From contig JADJOJ010000001.1 of assembly GCA_016713825.1 (NCBI GenBank), positions 310,001 through 374,000 of the forward strand: DNA of 64,000 nt. Direction: 5' to 3'. Origin of the DNA: Candidatus Leptofilum gracile. Its GTDB lineage: Bacteria > Chloroflexota > Anaerolineae > Promineifilales > Promineifilaceae. Each line of letters starts with the position of its first letter. The stretch's first letter is position 1. Below are positions 56,500 through 64,000 of this stretch, one piece after another. The translations under genes were made by a program, and so were the position numbers. The notes beneath the pieces are model-generated. The model was given only the letters and a program-made list of their open reading frames with translations, searched no databases and had not been told where the DNA came from.

Positions 56500-57827
56500 T
56501 TGAACGATAAACGCGAAATCTTCGGCTGGACCATGTACGATTGGGCCAACTCAGCCTTCAGCACCACCGTCGTCACCGCCCTGCTTGGCCCCTACATCCT
56601 CGCCCTGGCCGAATCTAGCAGCACCCCCCTCATGATTTTCGGGTTCCCCATCCAGCCCGCAGCCATCTTCCCCGCAGCAACCTCCCTCTCTGTGCTGCTG
56701 CAAGTCTTCTTCTTGCCCCTACTCGGCACCATCGCCGACTATACCAATCTCAAAAAGCGCATGATGATGACCTTCGCCTATATCGGGGCCATCACCACCA
56801 TCCTGCTCTTCACCGTTCAGGCCGATATGCCCCTCATTGGCACCAATGGCGCCGTGCTGCTGGCCAGCCTCCTGGCCATCATTGCCAACCTTTGCTTTGG
56901 CGCAGCCATCGTCTTTTACAACGCCTTCCTGCCAGACATCGCCTCGCCAGACCAGCGCGACGCGGTCAGTTCACGCGGGTTTGCCTTCGGCTACCTGGGC
57001 GGTGGCCTGCTGCTGCTGGCCAACCTCGGCCTGCTCAACTTTATGGAAGATACGGGGCTGGCCGTGCGCATTAGCCTGGCCAGCGCGGGCATCTGGTGGC
57101 TGGCCTTTACCTACCTCTTTCCGCAGCGCCGCCTCAAAGCGCGCGACGCCGCCCGGCAACTGCCCGAGGGCAGCACGTTGTTCTCCCACGGCATTCGCCA
57201 GATTGCCCACACCCTGCGCGATCTGCGCCAAAAATACCCCGCCACCCTGCATTACCTCATCGCCTACCTCATCTACAACGATGGCATCCAAACCGTCATC
57301 ATCGTCTCCACTGCCTTTGCCGCCGATGAGTTGGGCGTAGAAACAACCAGCCTGCTGCTGCTGGTGCTCATCATTCAGTTTGTGGCGTTTTTGGGGCGTT
57401 TGCCTTTGGCTTTTTGGCGCAGCGCATTGGTGCCAAGCGCTCCATTATGTTCAGTTTAGTCATCTGGTCAGGGCTGGTGATTTTTGCCTATGCCTTCCTG
57501 CAAAACGAGACGCAGCTGTTCATTATGGGGGTGTTTGTGGCAATTGTGCTGGGTGGCTCACAGGCGCTCAGCCGGTCGCTCTTCTCGCAAATGATCCCGG
57601 CCGACCATGAAGCTGAATATTTTGGCTTCTACGAAATCAGCGAGCGGGGCACTTCCTGGTTGGGGCCGTTGGCCTTTGCTGCCGCAGTGCAGATCACAGG
57701 TTCGCAGCGCATTGCCATCGTTTCGTTGATAATTTTCTTTGTGGTGGGGCTGATTTTGCTGAGCACGGTGGACGTGCGCAAGGCAATGCTAGATTCTGGC
57801 AATGACCCAGAAGGGGTTGTACTGTAA
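56500..57827 (+). CDS. UMF1/Atg22-type MFS transporter (frame break at a G run)
   Basis: Repaired, the product is about 442 aa with 11-12 membrane segments. The start MNDKREIFGWTMYDWANSAF is the hallmark of UMF1/Atg22-like MFS proteins, and PLLGTIADYTNLKKRMMM is the loop 2-3 motif. The frame breaks at G4 57393-57396; one G gives FLGAFAFGFLAQRIGAKRS. It starts with TTG at 56500, preceded by a strong AGGAGAGGAA. The substrate is unknown. Two ACGGCCGT copies lie in the 162-bp leader, but no other feature. Confidence 0.87.
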
Positions 57828-57853
57828 TTGTTTAGACGTGACAGGTTTCTAGT

Positions 57854-57898
57854 ATTGCGCCCCAAAAGTTCGCATCAGGTTATTGATGAGGGCGCAAT
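57854..57898. terminator. Hairpin between convergent genes
   Basis: ATTGCGCCC (57854-57862) pairs with GGGCGCAAT (57890-57898) in the 185-bp spacer after the MFS gene and before the ArfB stop. No strong T run is present, so termination is only a possibility. Confidence 0.45.
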
Positions 57899-58012
57899 CC
57901 TTAAACAGTCCAGCAACTTGTCATCATAACGTTGTATGAATTTTTTGCCGGACGGTACTAGCAGCATAATTGACGGCCAAACACGCCAGGGAAACCTATC
58001 AGGTTCTTTTGC

Positions 58013-58444
58013 TCAGTACCAATCTTTACCCCGTTCTTGTTTGCGCTCGCCGCGTTTTTTCTTTTCGTCTAGCCGTTTTTCCTGGGCGGCGGCGGAAGGT
58101 TTGGTGCGGCGGCGCTTTTTTCTTGGTGTAAGGGCGTCGGCGAGGAGCTGCTGGAAGAGGGATACGGCCGTATCCCGGTTCCGATGCTGGCTGCGAGACG
58201 ACTGAACCTGAAGCTGCAACAGCCCCTCTTTGTCGATGCGGTTGGCCAGCCGCACCAGCAGCCGCGCCCGCGCCTCGTCTGACAAGCTGGGTGAATGGGC
58301 TACGTCAAACAGCAGCGTCACCTTGGTGGCGCTCTTGTTCACGTGTTGCCCGCCCGGCCCGCTGCTGGTAGAAAAGCGAAAGCTCAACTCCGCCAGCGGA
58401 ATCTGTACGGCATCGTTAATGGGGATCAGGCGTTCCTCGTCCAT
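58013..58444 (-). CDS. arfB: Alternative ribosome-rescue factor ArfB (peptidyl-tRNA hydrolase)
   Basis: The 143-aa product has the release-factor-like catalytic motif GPGGQHVNKSATKV (GGQ near residue 32) and a basic C-terminal tail (TPRKKRRRTKPSAAAQEKRL, then KKKRGERKQERGKDW) that enters the mRNA channel of stalled ribosomes. The length and the absence of codon-recognition domains separate it from RF1/RF2. It is a single gene, convergent with the MFS gene and divergent from the thioesterase. Confidence 0.9.
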   Translation of the reverse strand: MDEERLIPINDAVQIPLAELSFRFSTSSGPGGQHVNKSATKVTLLFDVAHSPSLSDEARARLLVRLANRIDKEGLLQLQVQSSRSQHRNRDTAVSLFQQLLADALTPRKKRRRTKPSAAAQEKRLDEKKKRGERKQERGKDWY

Positions 58445-58473
58445 ACGCTTTAGTATAGCACCAATCGGTGCGG

Positions 58474-58479
58474 TATAAT
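58474..58479 (+). promoter_or_regulatory. Possible -10 box before the thioesterase gene
   Basis: TATAAT follows the small hairpin GCACCAATCGGTGC (58459-58472). No clear -35 was found. The word hairpin 58490-58553 would then lie in the transcript leader. Confidence 0.35.
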
Positions 58480-58489
58480 TTTTGTAAAA

Positions 58490-58553
58490 AGTGGCTGGTG
58501 GTTGGTGGCTGGTGGTTAATCACCATCCCCTACCCTCCAGCCACCAACCATTC
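58490..58553. repeat. Word hairpin, GGCTGGTGGTTGGTGG family
   Basis: Left words GTGGCTGGTGGTTGGTGGC and GGTGGTTAATC face the right words ACCCTCCAGCCACCAACC. It sits just before the thioesterase start. Partial copies are at 8953-9014 and 59029-59052. Confidence 0.8.
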
Positions 58554-58559
58554 AAAACT

Positions 58560-59018
58560 ATGAACAAACAACCCAACTCCGATTACTGTTTTGTCTGCGG
58601 CCGCAAGAACCCGCATGGGCTGTACGTCACGTTTTATGATAACGGCCGTAACGAAGTCCGCGCCAGCCACACCATCCCCGAAGCGTACCAGGGCTACCCT
58701 GGCGTGGTGCACGGTGGCATCGTGGCCTCCTTGCTAGACGAAGTGGTAGCCCGCGTGGCCATGATTGGCGATCCGCACCATTTTATGATGTCCGTCAAGC
58801 TAGAAGTGAAATATCGTCACCCTGTCCCCACCGAAACGGCGCTAACGGCCGTTGGCCGTATCGTCAAGCTGCGCGGGCGGCTGGGCAAAGCCGTCGGCGA
58901 AATCATCCTGCCCGACGGCACCGTCGCCGCCGAAGCCGCCATGACCCTGGCCGACGTTCCCGCCGAACTGCTGGCCAACACCAATCTAGACGCCCTGGGC
59001 TGGTACGTGGATGAATGA
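58560..59018 (+). CDS. PaaI-type hotdog thioesterase
   Basis: The 152-aa product has the PaaI/4HBT signature PGVVHGGIVASLLDEVVARV (near residue 50), then LEVKYRHPVPTETALTAVGR, and begins with a CFVCGRKNPHGL segment common in this subgroup. It hydrolyses acyl-CoA thioesters. I use the ATG at 58560, the first Met after the word repeat. The thioesterase may serve the CoA-ester route of the region, but no operon link exists. Confidence 0.87.
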   Translation: MNKQPNSDYCFVCGRKNPHGLYVTFYDNGRNEVRASHTIPEAYQGYPGVVHGGIVASLLDEVVARVAMIGDPHHFMMSVKLEVKYRHPVPTETALTAVGRIVKLRGRLGKAVGEIILPDGTVAAEAAMTLADVPAELLANTNLDALGWYVDE

Positions 59019-59143
59019 AGCGGGTTTTAGTGGCGGGTGGCTGGTTTAGGGTCGCGCCCCCCCCCATTACTAGCCCCTATTACCCACCAACTTAACACAA
59101 TTTATACGGTCATCTTCAACCAGACCTTTTACAATGGCCAATT

Positions 59144-60550
59144 ATGAATCAGGCGTACTCTAAAGAACTACGGGCCGATACGGCCGCTCTGCTCATTCCC
59201 CTCATTGCCGGCACCACCGCATTAGGCACCCTGCTGATTGCCGTGACGGTTGAATCGTTTGCCGCCGGCTGGCATTTTTGGCTCAGCGTGGTTTTGGCCA
59301 CAGCCAGCGGCATTTTTGGCTGGCAGGCGCTTAAGCAAGAGCGGCGGTTTTTAGGCACGGTGGTGTTTACGGCCGTTCACCTCCTCATCTTCTTCTTCAT
59401 CATTAGCAAAAACTGGGTGCCGGGCAGCATGGTCCCCTACCTGTTTGCCGTGCTAATCATCGCGAGCAGCATGTTTACCCAGCCAGACTTTGGCTTCATC
59501 ATTTGGGGCGTCGCCACCCTGCTCACCGCCATCGGCATCAGCGGCCATGTAGATGGCACAATCGAACTCATCAAGCAGATTATCGGCCCCGTGATGGTGA
59601 ACCTGTTTGTGGCCGGAGCCGCATACTTTTCGGCCCTGGAATGGCAGATGGCGGTGGAATCGGTCAGCGCCCTGCACCTGAAAGCGCAGCACCGGCGCGA
59701 CGAGCTGTTTGCCATTCAAGAAGAGCTACGTCTGACCAACGCCAAACTGTACAGCACCAATGAAGAACTAGAAAAAGCCCGCAAAACGGCCGTTGCCGAA
59801 CGAGACCTGCGCACCCGCTTTATGCACCAGGTAAGCCACGAACTGCGCACCCCCATCAACACCATCGTCAACTTTGCCCACATCATCGGCCAGGGCGAAC
59901 TGGGCACCGTAAGCGAGCGTCAGGTCGATTACCTGAGCCGCATCGAAAAATCGGGCTGGCACTCTATGAGCGTGCTAAACGACCTGCTAGACCTGGCCCA
60001 AATGAACGCTGGCGAATTTCGGCTCAAGCGGCAGCTGGTAGACCTGCGCGCCGTCTGTGAAGAAGCCGTGGCCAGCGTGCGCAGCCTGCTGCGCAATCCA
60101 GACATCGAGCTGGTGCGCGACTACCCAGACGTATGGCCCCACGTCATGGTCGATCCCAAACGATTCCAGCAAGCGCTGCTCAACCTGCTGGGCAACGCCG
60201 CCAAATACACCGATGAAGGGCAAATTACCTTGCGCGTGCGCACCCACCAACACACCGCCACCTTTGCCGTAGAAGACACCGGCATCGGCATTCCCGAAGC
60301 CCATTTTGAAACTGTTTTTCAAGAATTTCGCCAGTTAGATGAGACGATAGCCCGGCGACGCATTGGCACCGGGCTGGGCTTACCCATCAGCCGCCACCTC
60401 ATCGAACGACATGACGGCACCCTCAACGTAAGCAGCCAGGTCGGCAAAGGCAGCACCTTCACCATCACCCTGCCCCTGGCCGACCCCAGCGAAACAAATG
60501 GTCATTCTCCCCCTCAGGATCGGCCCGTTGCCCAGGAACGGCCGTTTTGA
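59144..60550 (+). CDS. Membrane sensor histidine kinase
   Basis: The 468-aa product has six hydrophobic segments in residues 14-170 with no extracytoplasmic domain of size, a coiled coil (about 180-222), the HisKA dimerisation box QVSHELRTPINTIVNFAHII with phospho-acceptor His232, and an HATPase domain (N box LLNLLGNAAKYTDEG, G1 VEDTGIGIP, G2 IGTGLGLPIS, then GKGSTFTITLPL). It senses an unknown membrane or intracellular cue. The response regulator follows 28 bp later on the same strand. Confidence 0.92.
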   Translation: MNQAYSKELRADTAALLIPLIAGTTALGTLLIAVTVESFAAGWHFWLSVVLATASGIFGWQALKQERRFLGTVVFTAVHLLIFFFIISKNWVPGSMVPYLFAVLIIASSMFTQPDFGFIIWGVATLLTAIGISGHVDGTIELIKQIIGPVMVNLFVAGAAYFSALEWQMAVESVSALHLKAQHRRDELFAIQEELRLTNAKLYSTNEELEKARKTAVAERDLRTRFMHQVSHELRTPINTIVNFAHIIGQGELGTVSERQVDYLSRIEKSGWHSMSVLNDLLDLAQMNAGEFRLKRQLVDLRAVCEEAVASVRSLLRNPDIELVRDYPDVWPHVMVDPKRFQQALLNLLGNAAKYTDEGQITLRVRTHQHTATFAVEDTGIGIPEAHFETVFQEFRQLDETIARRRIGTGLGLPISRHLIERHDGTLNVSSQVGKGSTFTITLPLADPSETNGHSPPQDRPVAQERPF

Positions 60551-60578
60551 TACACTCCACCCTATAAACAGGTAACCG

Positions 60579-60989
60579 ATGTCTATACCATTAGCCAACG
60601 CCACCATCATCCTTGTCGAAGACGACCCCAACGCCCAACTCGTGGCGCTAGACCTGCTGCGCATGGGCGGGGCCAACCGGTGTTACTCCCGCCGCAGCGT
60701 CGATTCCGCCATCACCTTCGCCGAAAAACTGCCCCAGGTCGATCTCTTTTTGGTAGACATCAACATGCCCCAAAAAAGCGGCTTCGATCTGCTGGATGAA
60801 GTCCGGCGGCACGCCCGCTTGCAAGGGGCTTTGGTTGTTGCCGTTACCGCAGGCACCCTGGAACACGACACCGCCCGCATCCGCGAATTTGGCTTCGATG
60901 GCTTCATCAGCAAGCCGCTGCGGGCCGCCGAATTTGCCAGCCAGGTGCAGCGCCTGCTCAACGGCGAGCGCGTCTGGGAAATGCGCTAA
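60579..60989 (+). CDS. Single-domain response regulator
   Basis: The 136-aa product is a receiver domain only: acidic pair in ILVEDDPNAQ, phospho-acceptor Asp in LFLVDINMP (near residue 61), conserved Thr in VAVTAGT and Lys in FISKPL. It has no DNA-binding or enzymatic output, so it acts by protein contact or as a phosphate relay. It forms a pair with the histidine kinase upstream. Confidence 0.9.
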   Translation: MSIPLANATIILVEDDPNAQLVALDLLRMGGANRCYSRRSVDSAITFAEKLPQVDLFLVDINMPQKSGFDLLDEVRRHARLQGALVVAVTAGTLEHDTARIREFGFDGFISKPLRAAEFASQVQRLLNGERVWEMR

Positions 60990-61066
60990 CAAGCTAACCC
61001 AAACAGCCCACCGCCAAAACCTGCGGTGGTCGATTTTGGGTAAACAATTTTCCAACTGGAGTTCAA

Positions 61067-61495
61067 GTGAATCAGCTTTTGCCGAGAAAGATTCTCAGAC
61101 AGCCACGGTTTCTGCCGCTGGCTGGGCTGCTGCTCCTGCTGCTCTTGCTCACCGCCTGCTCTGGCGGTGGCGAGGAAGCCGCCCCAGAGCAGGCGGAACC
61201 AGCGGCGGTTGCCGGGCAGCCGGGCAGCCTCACGTGCAGCCAAACCTGCCTGGCCCAGGGGCAATGCGGCACCGCCGCCGACAGCAGCGTCGTCATTCTG
61301 GCCCACAGCGCCCAACCCACCCTGCGCAATCACGACACCCTGCTGGCCAATGATGCAGTCGTCACCATCATCGAGCAGCGAACTGTCCCCGTCTCAGACG
61401 TAACAGGGGCCATGAGCAGCCTTAACTTTTTTTACGTGCAGCCAGAGAGTGGTCCTGCCAGCTGGGTCGCGGGGAGCTGCGTTAACCTGCCATAA
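61067..61495 (+). CDS. Lipoprotein of unknown function
   Basis: The 142-aa product has a strong leucine-rich signal peptide and lipobox LLLTAC, an Ala/Glu/Pro linker, and a small domain with several Cys (SLTCSQTCLAQGQCGT) and a C-terminal part that could be SH3-like (LRNHDTLLANDAVVTI, NFFYVQPESGPASWVAGSC). The start is a GTG at 61067 with GGAG upstream. It lies four bases before xdhC, so they may be co-transcribed. I cannot name a family. Confidence 0.65.
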   Translation: MNQLLPRKILRQPRFLPLAGLLLLLLLLTACSGGGEEAAPEQAEPAAVAGQPGSLTCSQTCLAQGQCGTAADSSVVILAHSAQPTLRNHDTLLANDAVVTIIEQRTVPVSDVTGAMSSLNFFYVQPESGPASWVAGSCVNLP

Positions 61496-61498
61496 ATC

Positions 61499-62280
61499 AT
61501 GAGCGATAATTTGCGCATTATTCAGGAACTTTTGGCGGCACAGCAAGCGGGCACGCCCGTGGTTTTAGCCACGGTCATCAAGGCACGTGGTTCGGTACCG
61601 CGCCACACGGGCAGCAAAATGTTGGTGTATGCAGACGGCCGTATCTCTGGCAGCGTTGGCGGCGGCGAGATGGAGTCACGGGTGGTGATGGCGGCCCAAG
61701 AAGCGTTGCAAAACGGCCGTACCCGCGTGCTGCCCTACGCGCTGGTGGCACCTCAAAAAGGCGACCCCGGCGTTTGCGGAGGTGAAGTGGAAATTTACCT
61801 GGAACCGTACGCCCCACCCGCCACGCTCCTCGTGGTGGGCTGCGGTCACGTGGGGCAAGCGGTGGCCGAACTGGGCCACTTCCTCGGCTACCGCGTCGTC
61901 GTTACCGACGACCGCGAAGGGCTGGCCAGCCCAGAGGTGATTCCCAATGCCGACCTGCACCTGCCCGGCAGCTTCGCCGATGCCCTGGCCCAAAACCCGA
62001 TCAACGCCCACACGTACATCGTCATGGTTACGCGCAATGTGCTGGTAGACCGCGAAATCGTGCCGCAAATCATCCACTCCCCCGCGCCTTACATCGGCGT
62101 CATGGGTAGCAGCCGCCGCTGGGCCGAAACGAAGCGCCTGCTGCTGGAAGATGGCCTTTCTGCCGAAGATTTGGCGCGCTTCCAGGCCCCATTGGTCTGG
62201 AAATTGAAGCCGAAACGCCAGAAGAAATCGCCGTCAGCATCATGGCTGAAATTATTCGATATCGTCGTGCGACGAAGTAA
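61499..62280 (+). CDS. xdhC: XdhC-type molybdenum cofactor insertion protein (frame break at a C run)
   Basis: Repaired, the product is about 260 aa. It has the XdhC/CoxI start and first domain: ATVIKARGSVPRHTGSKMLV, GSVGGGEMESRV; then PGVCGGEVEIYLEP and a Rossmann fold VVGCGHVGQAVAELG, followed by YIGVMGSSRRWAETKRLL. XdhC delivers and sulfurates the Mo cofactor for xanthine-dehydrogenase-like enzymes. The frame breaks at C4 62187-62190; one C gives PIGLEIEAETPEEIAVSIM and a natural TAA at 62278-62280. It precedes an FAD/[2Fe-2S] gene for a second Mo hydroxylase. Confidence 0.9.
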
Positions 62281-62282
62281 TT

Positions 62283-62343
62283 GCGTCATTGGGGAGTTGG
62301 GTAATTCATCGGACAAATTACTCACGTACTGAATTACCCACCC
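62283..62343. repeat. Word hairpin, GGGTAATTCA family
   Basis: GAGTTGGGTAATTCA on the left pairs with TGAATTACCCACC on the right; an inner ACAAATTACTCACG word lies between. It fills the spacer between xdhC and the FAD/[2Fe-2S] gene. Confidence 0.75.
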
Positions 62344-62366
62344 CCCCACAAAATTATACTTAGCTT

Positions 62367-63804
62367 ATGAACACTCATTTCCACCAAATTTCCCACTATG
62401 AAACGCCCACAACGGTAACGGCCGTTCTCGACCTTTTGGCAAAATACGGCCGTCGCGCCCGCCTCGTGGCTGGCGGCACAGATTTGCTGCTAGAGCTGGA
62501 GCGCGGCACCCGCACCGGGGTGGACATCTTAATCGACATCACCCGCATCCCTGGCCTGGCCGACATCACCGAAGACGATGACGGCACCCTTCACCTGGGG
62601 CCGCTGGTGACGCATAATCAGGTCGTTGCTTCGCCGCTGCTGGTGCACAAGGCGCTGCCGCTGGCCCAGGCCTGCCTGGAGGTGGCCTCGCCGCAGCTGC
62701 GCAACCGGGCCACCGTGGCGGGCAACCTCATCACCGCCAGCCCGGCCAACGACACCATCAGCCCCCTGCGCGCCCTGAATGCCAGCCTCACCCTGGCCTC
62801 CGTGCGCGGCGAGCGGGTTGTCTCCCTGGCCGATTTTCACACGGGGGTGCGCAAAACGGTGCTGGAACCAGATGAAATGGTAACCGACATCAGCTTTGCC
62901 GCGATGCCAGCGTCGGCGCGGGGCATTTATGTTAAGCTAGGGCTGCGGCGGGCGCAGGCCATTTCGGTGGTGCATCTGGCCTTCATCCTCGATTTTGCGG
63001 CAGATGGCACGGTGACTAGTGCGGCCATCACCCAGGGCAGCGTGGCGCCCACCATCATCCACACCCCTGGCGCGGAAGAATATTTGCTGGGCAAAACGCT
63101 TACCGATGAGGCGATTGCCCACGCCGCCAATCTGGCGGCCGCGGCCGCCACCCCCATTGACGATGTGCGCGGTCCGGCTGAGTACCGGCAGGAGATGGTG
63201 CGCGTGCTTACCCGACGGGGCCTTACTGCCCTACGCGACGGCACCGAGCGCAGCCAATGGCCGCACGATCCGGTGATGCTGTGGGGAAACAAACGGCCGT
63301 TTCCCCACCGGCACCCAATTCAGCCACACCCACAACCCAGACACGCCTATCACCGCCACCGTCAACGGCAAGCAGATTACCGCCACGGGCGGCAACCACA
63401 AAACGCTGCTGCGCTGGCTGCGCGAAGAAGGGCTACTCACGGGCAGCAAAGAGGGCTGCGGCGAAGGGGAATGTGGGGCCTGCACCGTCATTCTAGACGG
63501 CATGGCGGTGATGTCTTGCCTGGTACCGGCACCACGCGCCCACGGGGCCAACATTGTGACCATCGAGGGATTGGCCAATGGGGACAACGGGGCTACCCTG
63601 CACCCTCTGCAGCAAGCCTTTGTGGAGACAGGTGCGGTGCAATGTGGCTTTTGCATCCCCGGATTTTTACTGGCCGGGGCGAAATTGTTGGAAGAACGGC
63701 CGTCACCCAGCCGCGAACAGATTTTACAAGCATTTAGCGGCAATCTGTGCCGCTGTACCGGCTACTACAAAATCATAGAAGCTGTGGAAAAAGCTGCAAA
63801 TTAG
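62367..63804 (+). CDS. Mo hydroxylase FAD subunit fused to [2Fe-2S] subunit (one frame break)
   Basis: The first 300 codons give an FAD subunit: RARLVAGGTDLLLELERGTR, SPQLRNRATVAGNLITASPA and a CoxM C-domain (GLRRAQAISVVHLAFI). The frame shifts near 63281-63284; reading one G fewer in GGGG gives VMLWETNGRFPTGTQ and continues into a full [2Fe-2S] domain: CGEGECGACTV, QCGFCIPG, NLCRCTGYYK. No ATG, GTG or TTG exists in that frame between the preceding stop and the first Cys motif, so it must be a fusion in the order FAD then [2Fe-2S], the reverse of most fused XdhA proteins. The large Mo subunit is not in the window. Confidence 0.8.
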
Positions 63805-63823
63805 CATACGGAGGTAATTCCCC

Positions 63824-64000
63824 ATGCGCCTGGAAAAGAAAAATGAAGAAAAACTCGCCAAACGAAAAGGCTTGACCGGCAAAACAATCCTTCAAGTTAT
63901 CTATCTGTTGGTCACCGGCGGGTTGGCCTATTTGTTTGTCGAATACCTGTTTAGTCAGGGCATTCTTACGGTTGGCCTCTTCTATAACCAACTGTTGATT
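63824..64000 (+). CDS. Membrane protein, hypothetical (3' partial)
   Basis: An ATG at 63824 with GGAGGT nine bases upstream opens a frame that runs off the right edge (59 codons seen). The N-terminus is very basic and hydrophilic (RLEKKNEEKLAKRKGLTGKT), followed by a membrane helix (LQVIYLLVTGGLAYLFVEYL) and the start of another. No family can be named from this much. It follows the Mo hydroxylase fusion gene by 19 bp. Confidence 0.6.
   Translation, partial: MRLEKKNEEKLAKRKGLTGKTILQVIYLLVTGGLAYLFVEYLFSQGILTVGLFYNQLLI

Overview
The window is about 57-58% GC by eye and looks like a chromosomal segment of a Chloroflexota bacterium, probably Anaerolineae or Ardenticatenia-like. That is an inference from gene content: xanthine-dehydrogenase-type molybdoenzymes, FdrA/DUF1116, CaiB-type CoA-transferase, LCP proteins, many GT2/GT4 glycosyltransferases, and secreted proteins with a Y-L-P-L/F word. 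There is no rRNA or tRNA to settle it.

Layout. 1-3.9 kb: 3' part of a secreted ExeM-like nuclease. 4.0-20.4 kb, all minus strand: a catabolic island whose ends hold the parts of one molybdenum hydroxylase (large subunit at 4.1-6.4 kb, [2Fe-2S] and FAD subunits at 18.5-20.4 kb). Between them are a tandem cyclase-type hydrolase, a YciI protein, an alpha/beta hydrolase, a methyltransferase, an MNT-HEPN pair, DUF1116 and FdrA (oxamate carbamoyltransferase-type subunits), a left-handed beta-helix protein, an SGNH lipoprotein and an amidase. Two GxxExxY (PD-(D/E)xK nuclease-like) genes sit beside the molybdoenzyme genes. 20.6-23.6 kb: CoA-transferase and thiolase-like genes. 24.1-27.0 kb: a ModE-like regulator and a tungstate-type ABC transporter (tupABC) behind a strong promoter with a ModE-like palindrome. 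This fits the molybdoenzyme genes nearby. 27.1-28.6 kb: an AbiEi/AbiEii-type pair. 29.1-32.1 kb: a decaying patch with a pentameric ligand-gated channel gene split by an insertion sequence and a STAS gene with an in-frame stop. 32.3-37.3 kb: a DPM1-like glycosyltransferase, MutY, a metallo-beta-lactamase-fold hydrolase and a GHL10 protein. 37.4-56.3 kb: a cell-surface glycan region (GT39-like membrane enzyme, methyltransferases, beta-helix protein, six glycosyltransferases, ABC-2 exporter permease, LCP ligase). 56.5-64 kb: UMF1-type MFS transporter, ArfB, thioesterase, histidine kinase plus response regulator, lipoprotein, and a second Mo-hydroxylase locus (XdhC and an FAD plus [2Fe-2S] fusion).

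Two global signals are not explained by genes. First, the palindrome ACGGCCGT occurs about 95 times (hand count), roughly one per 670 bp, in both strands, all reading frames and nearly every native gene, but not in the insertion sequence. It behaves like a highly iterated palindrome comparable in kind to cyanobacterial HIP1. Second, most operon borders carry hairpins built from short near-tandem words on one arm and their complements on the other, with a different word at each place. Both GxxExxY genes are bracketed by inverted arms built in the same way.

Caution: at least nine genes contain single-base frame breaks, most of them at G/C or A/T runs of 3-5 bases, and the protein resumes perfectly in the next frame. 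This points to residual indel errors in the assembly as much as to real mutations. Coordinates of such genes are given as the whole repaired span.
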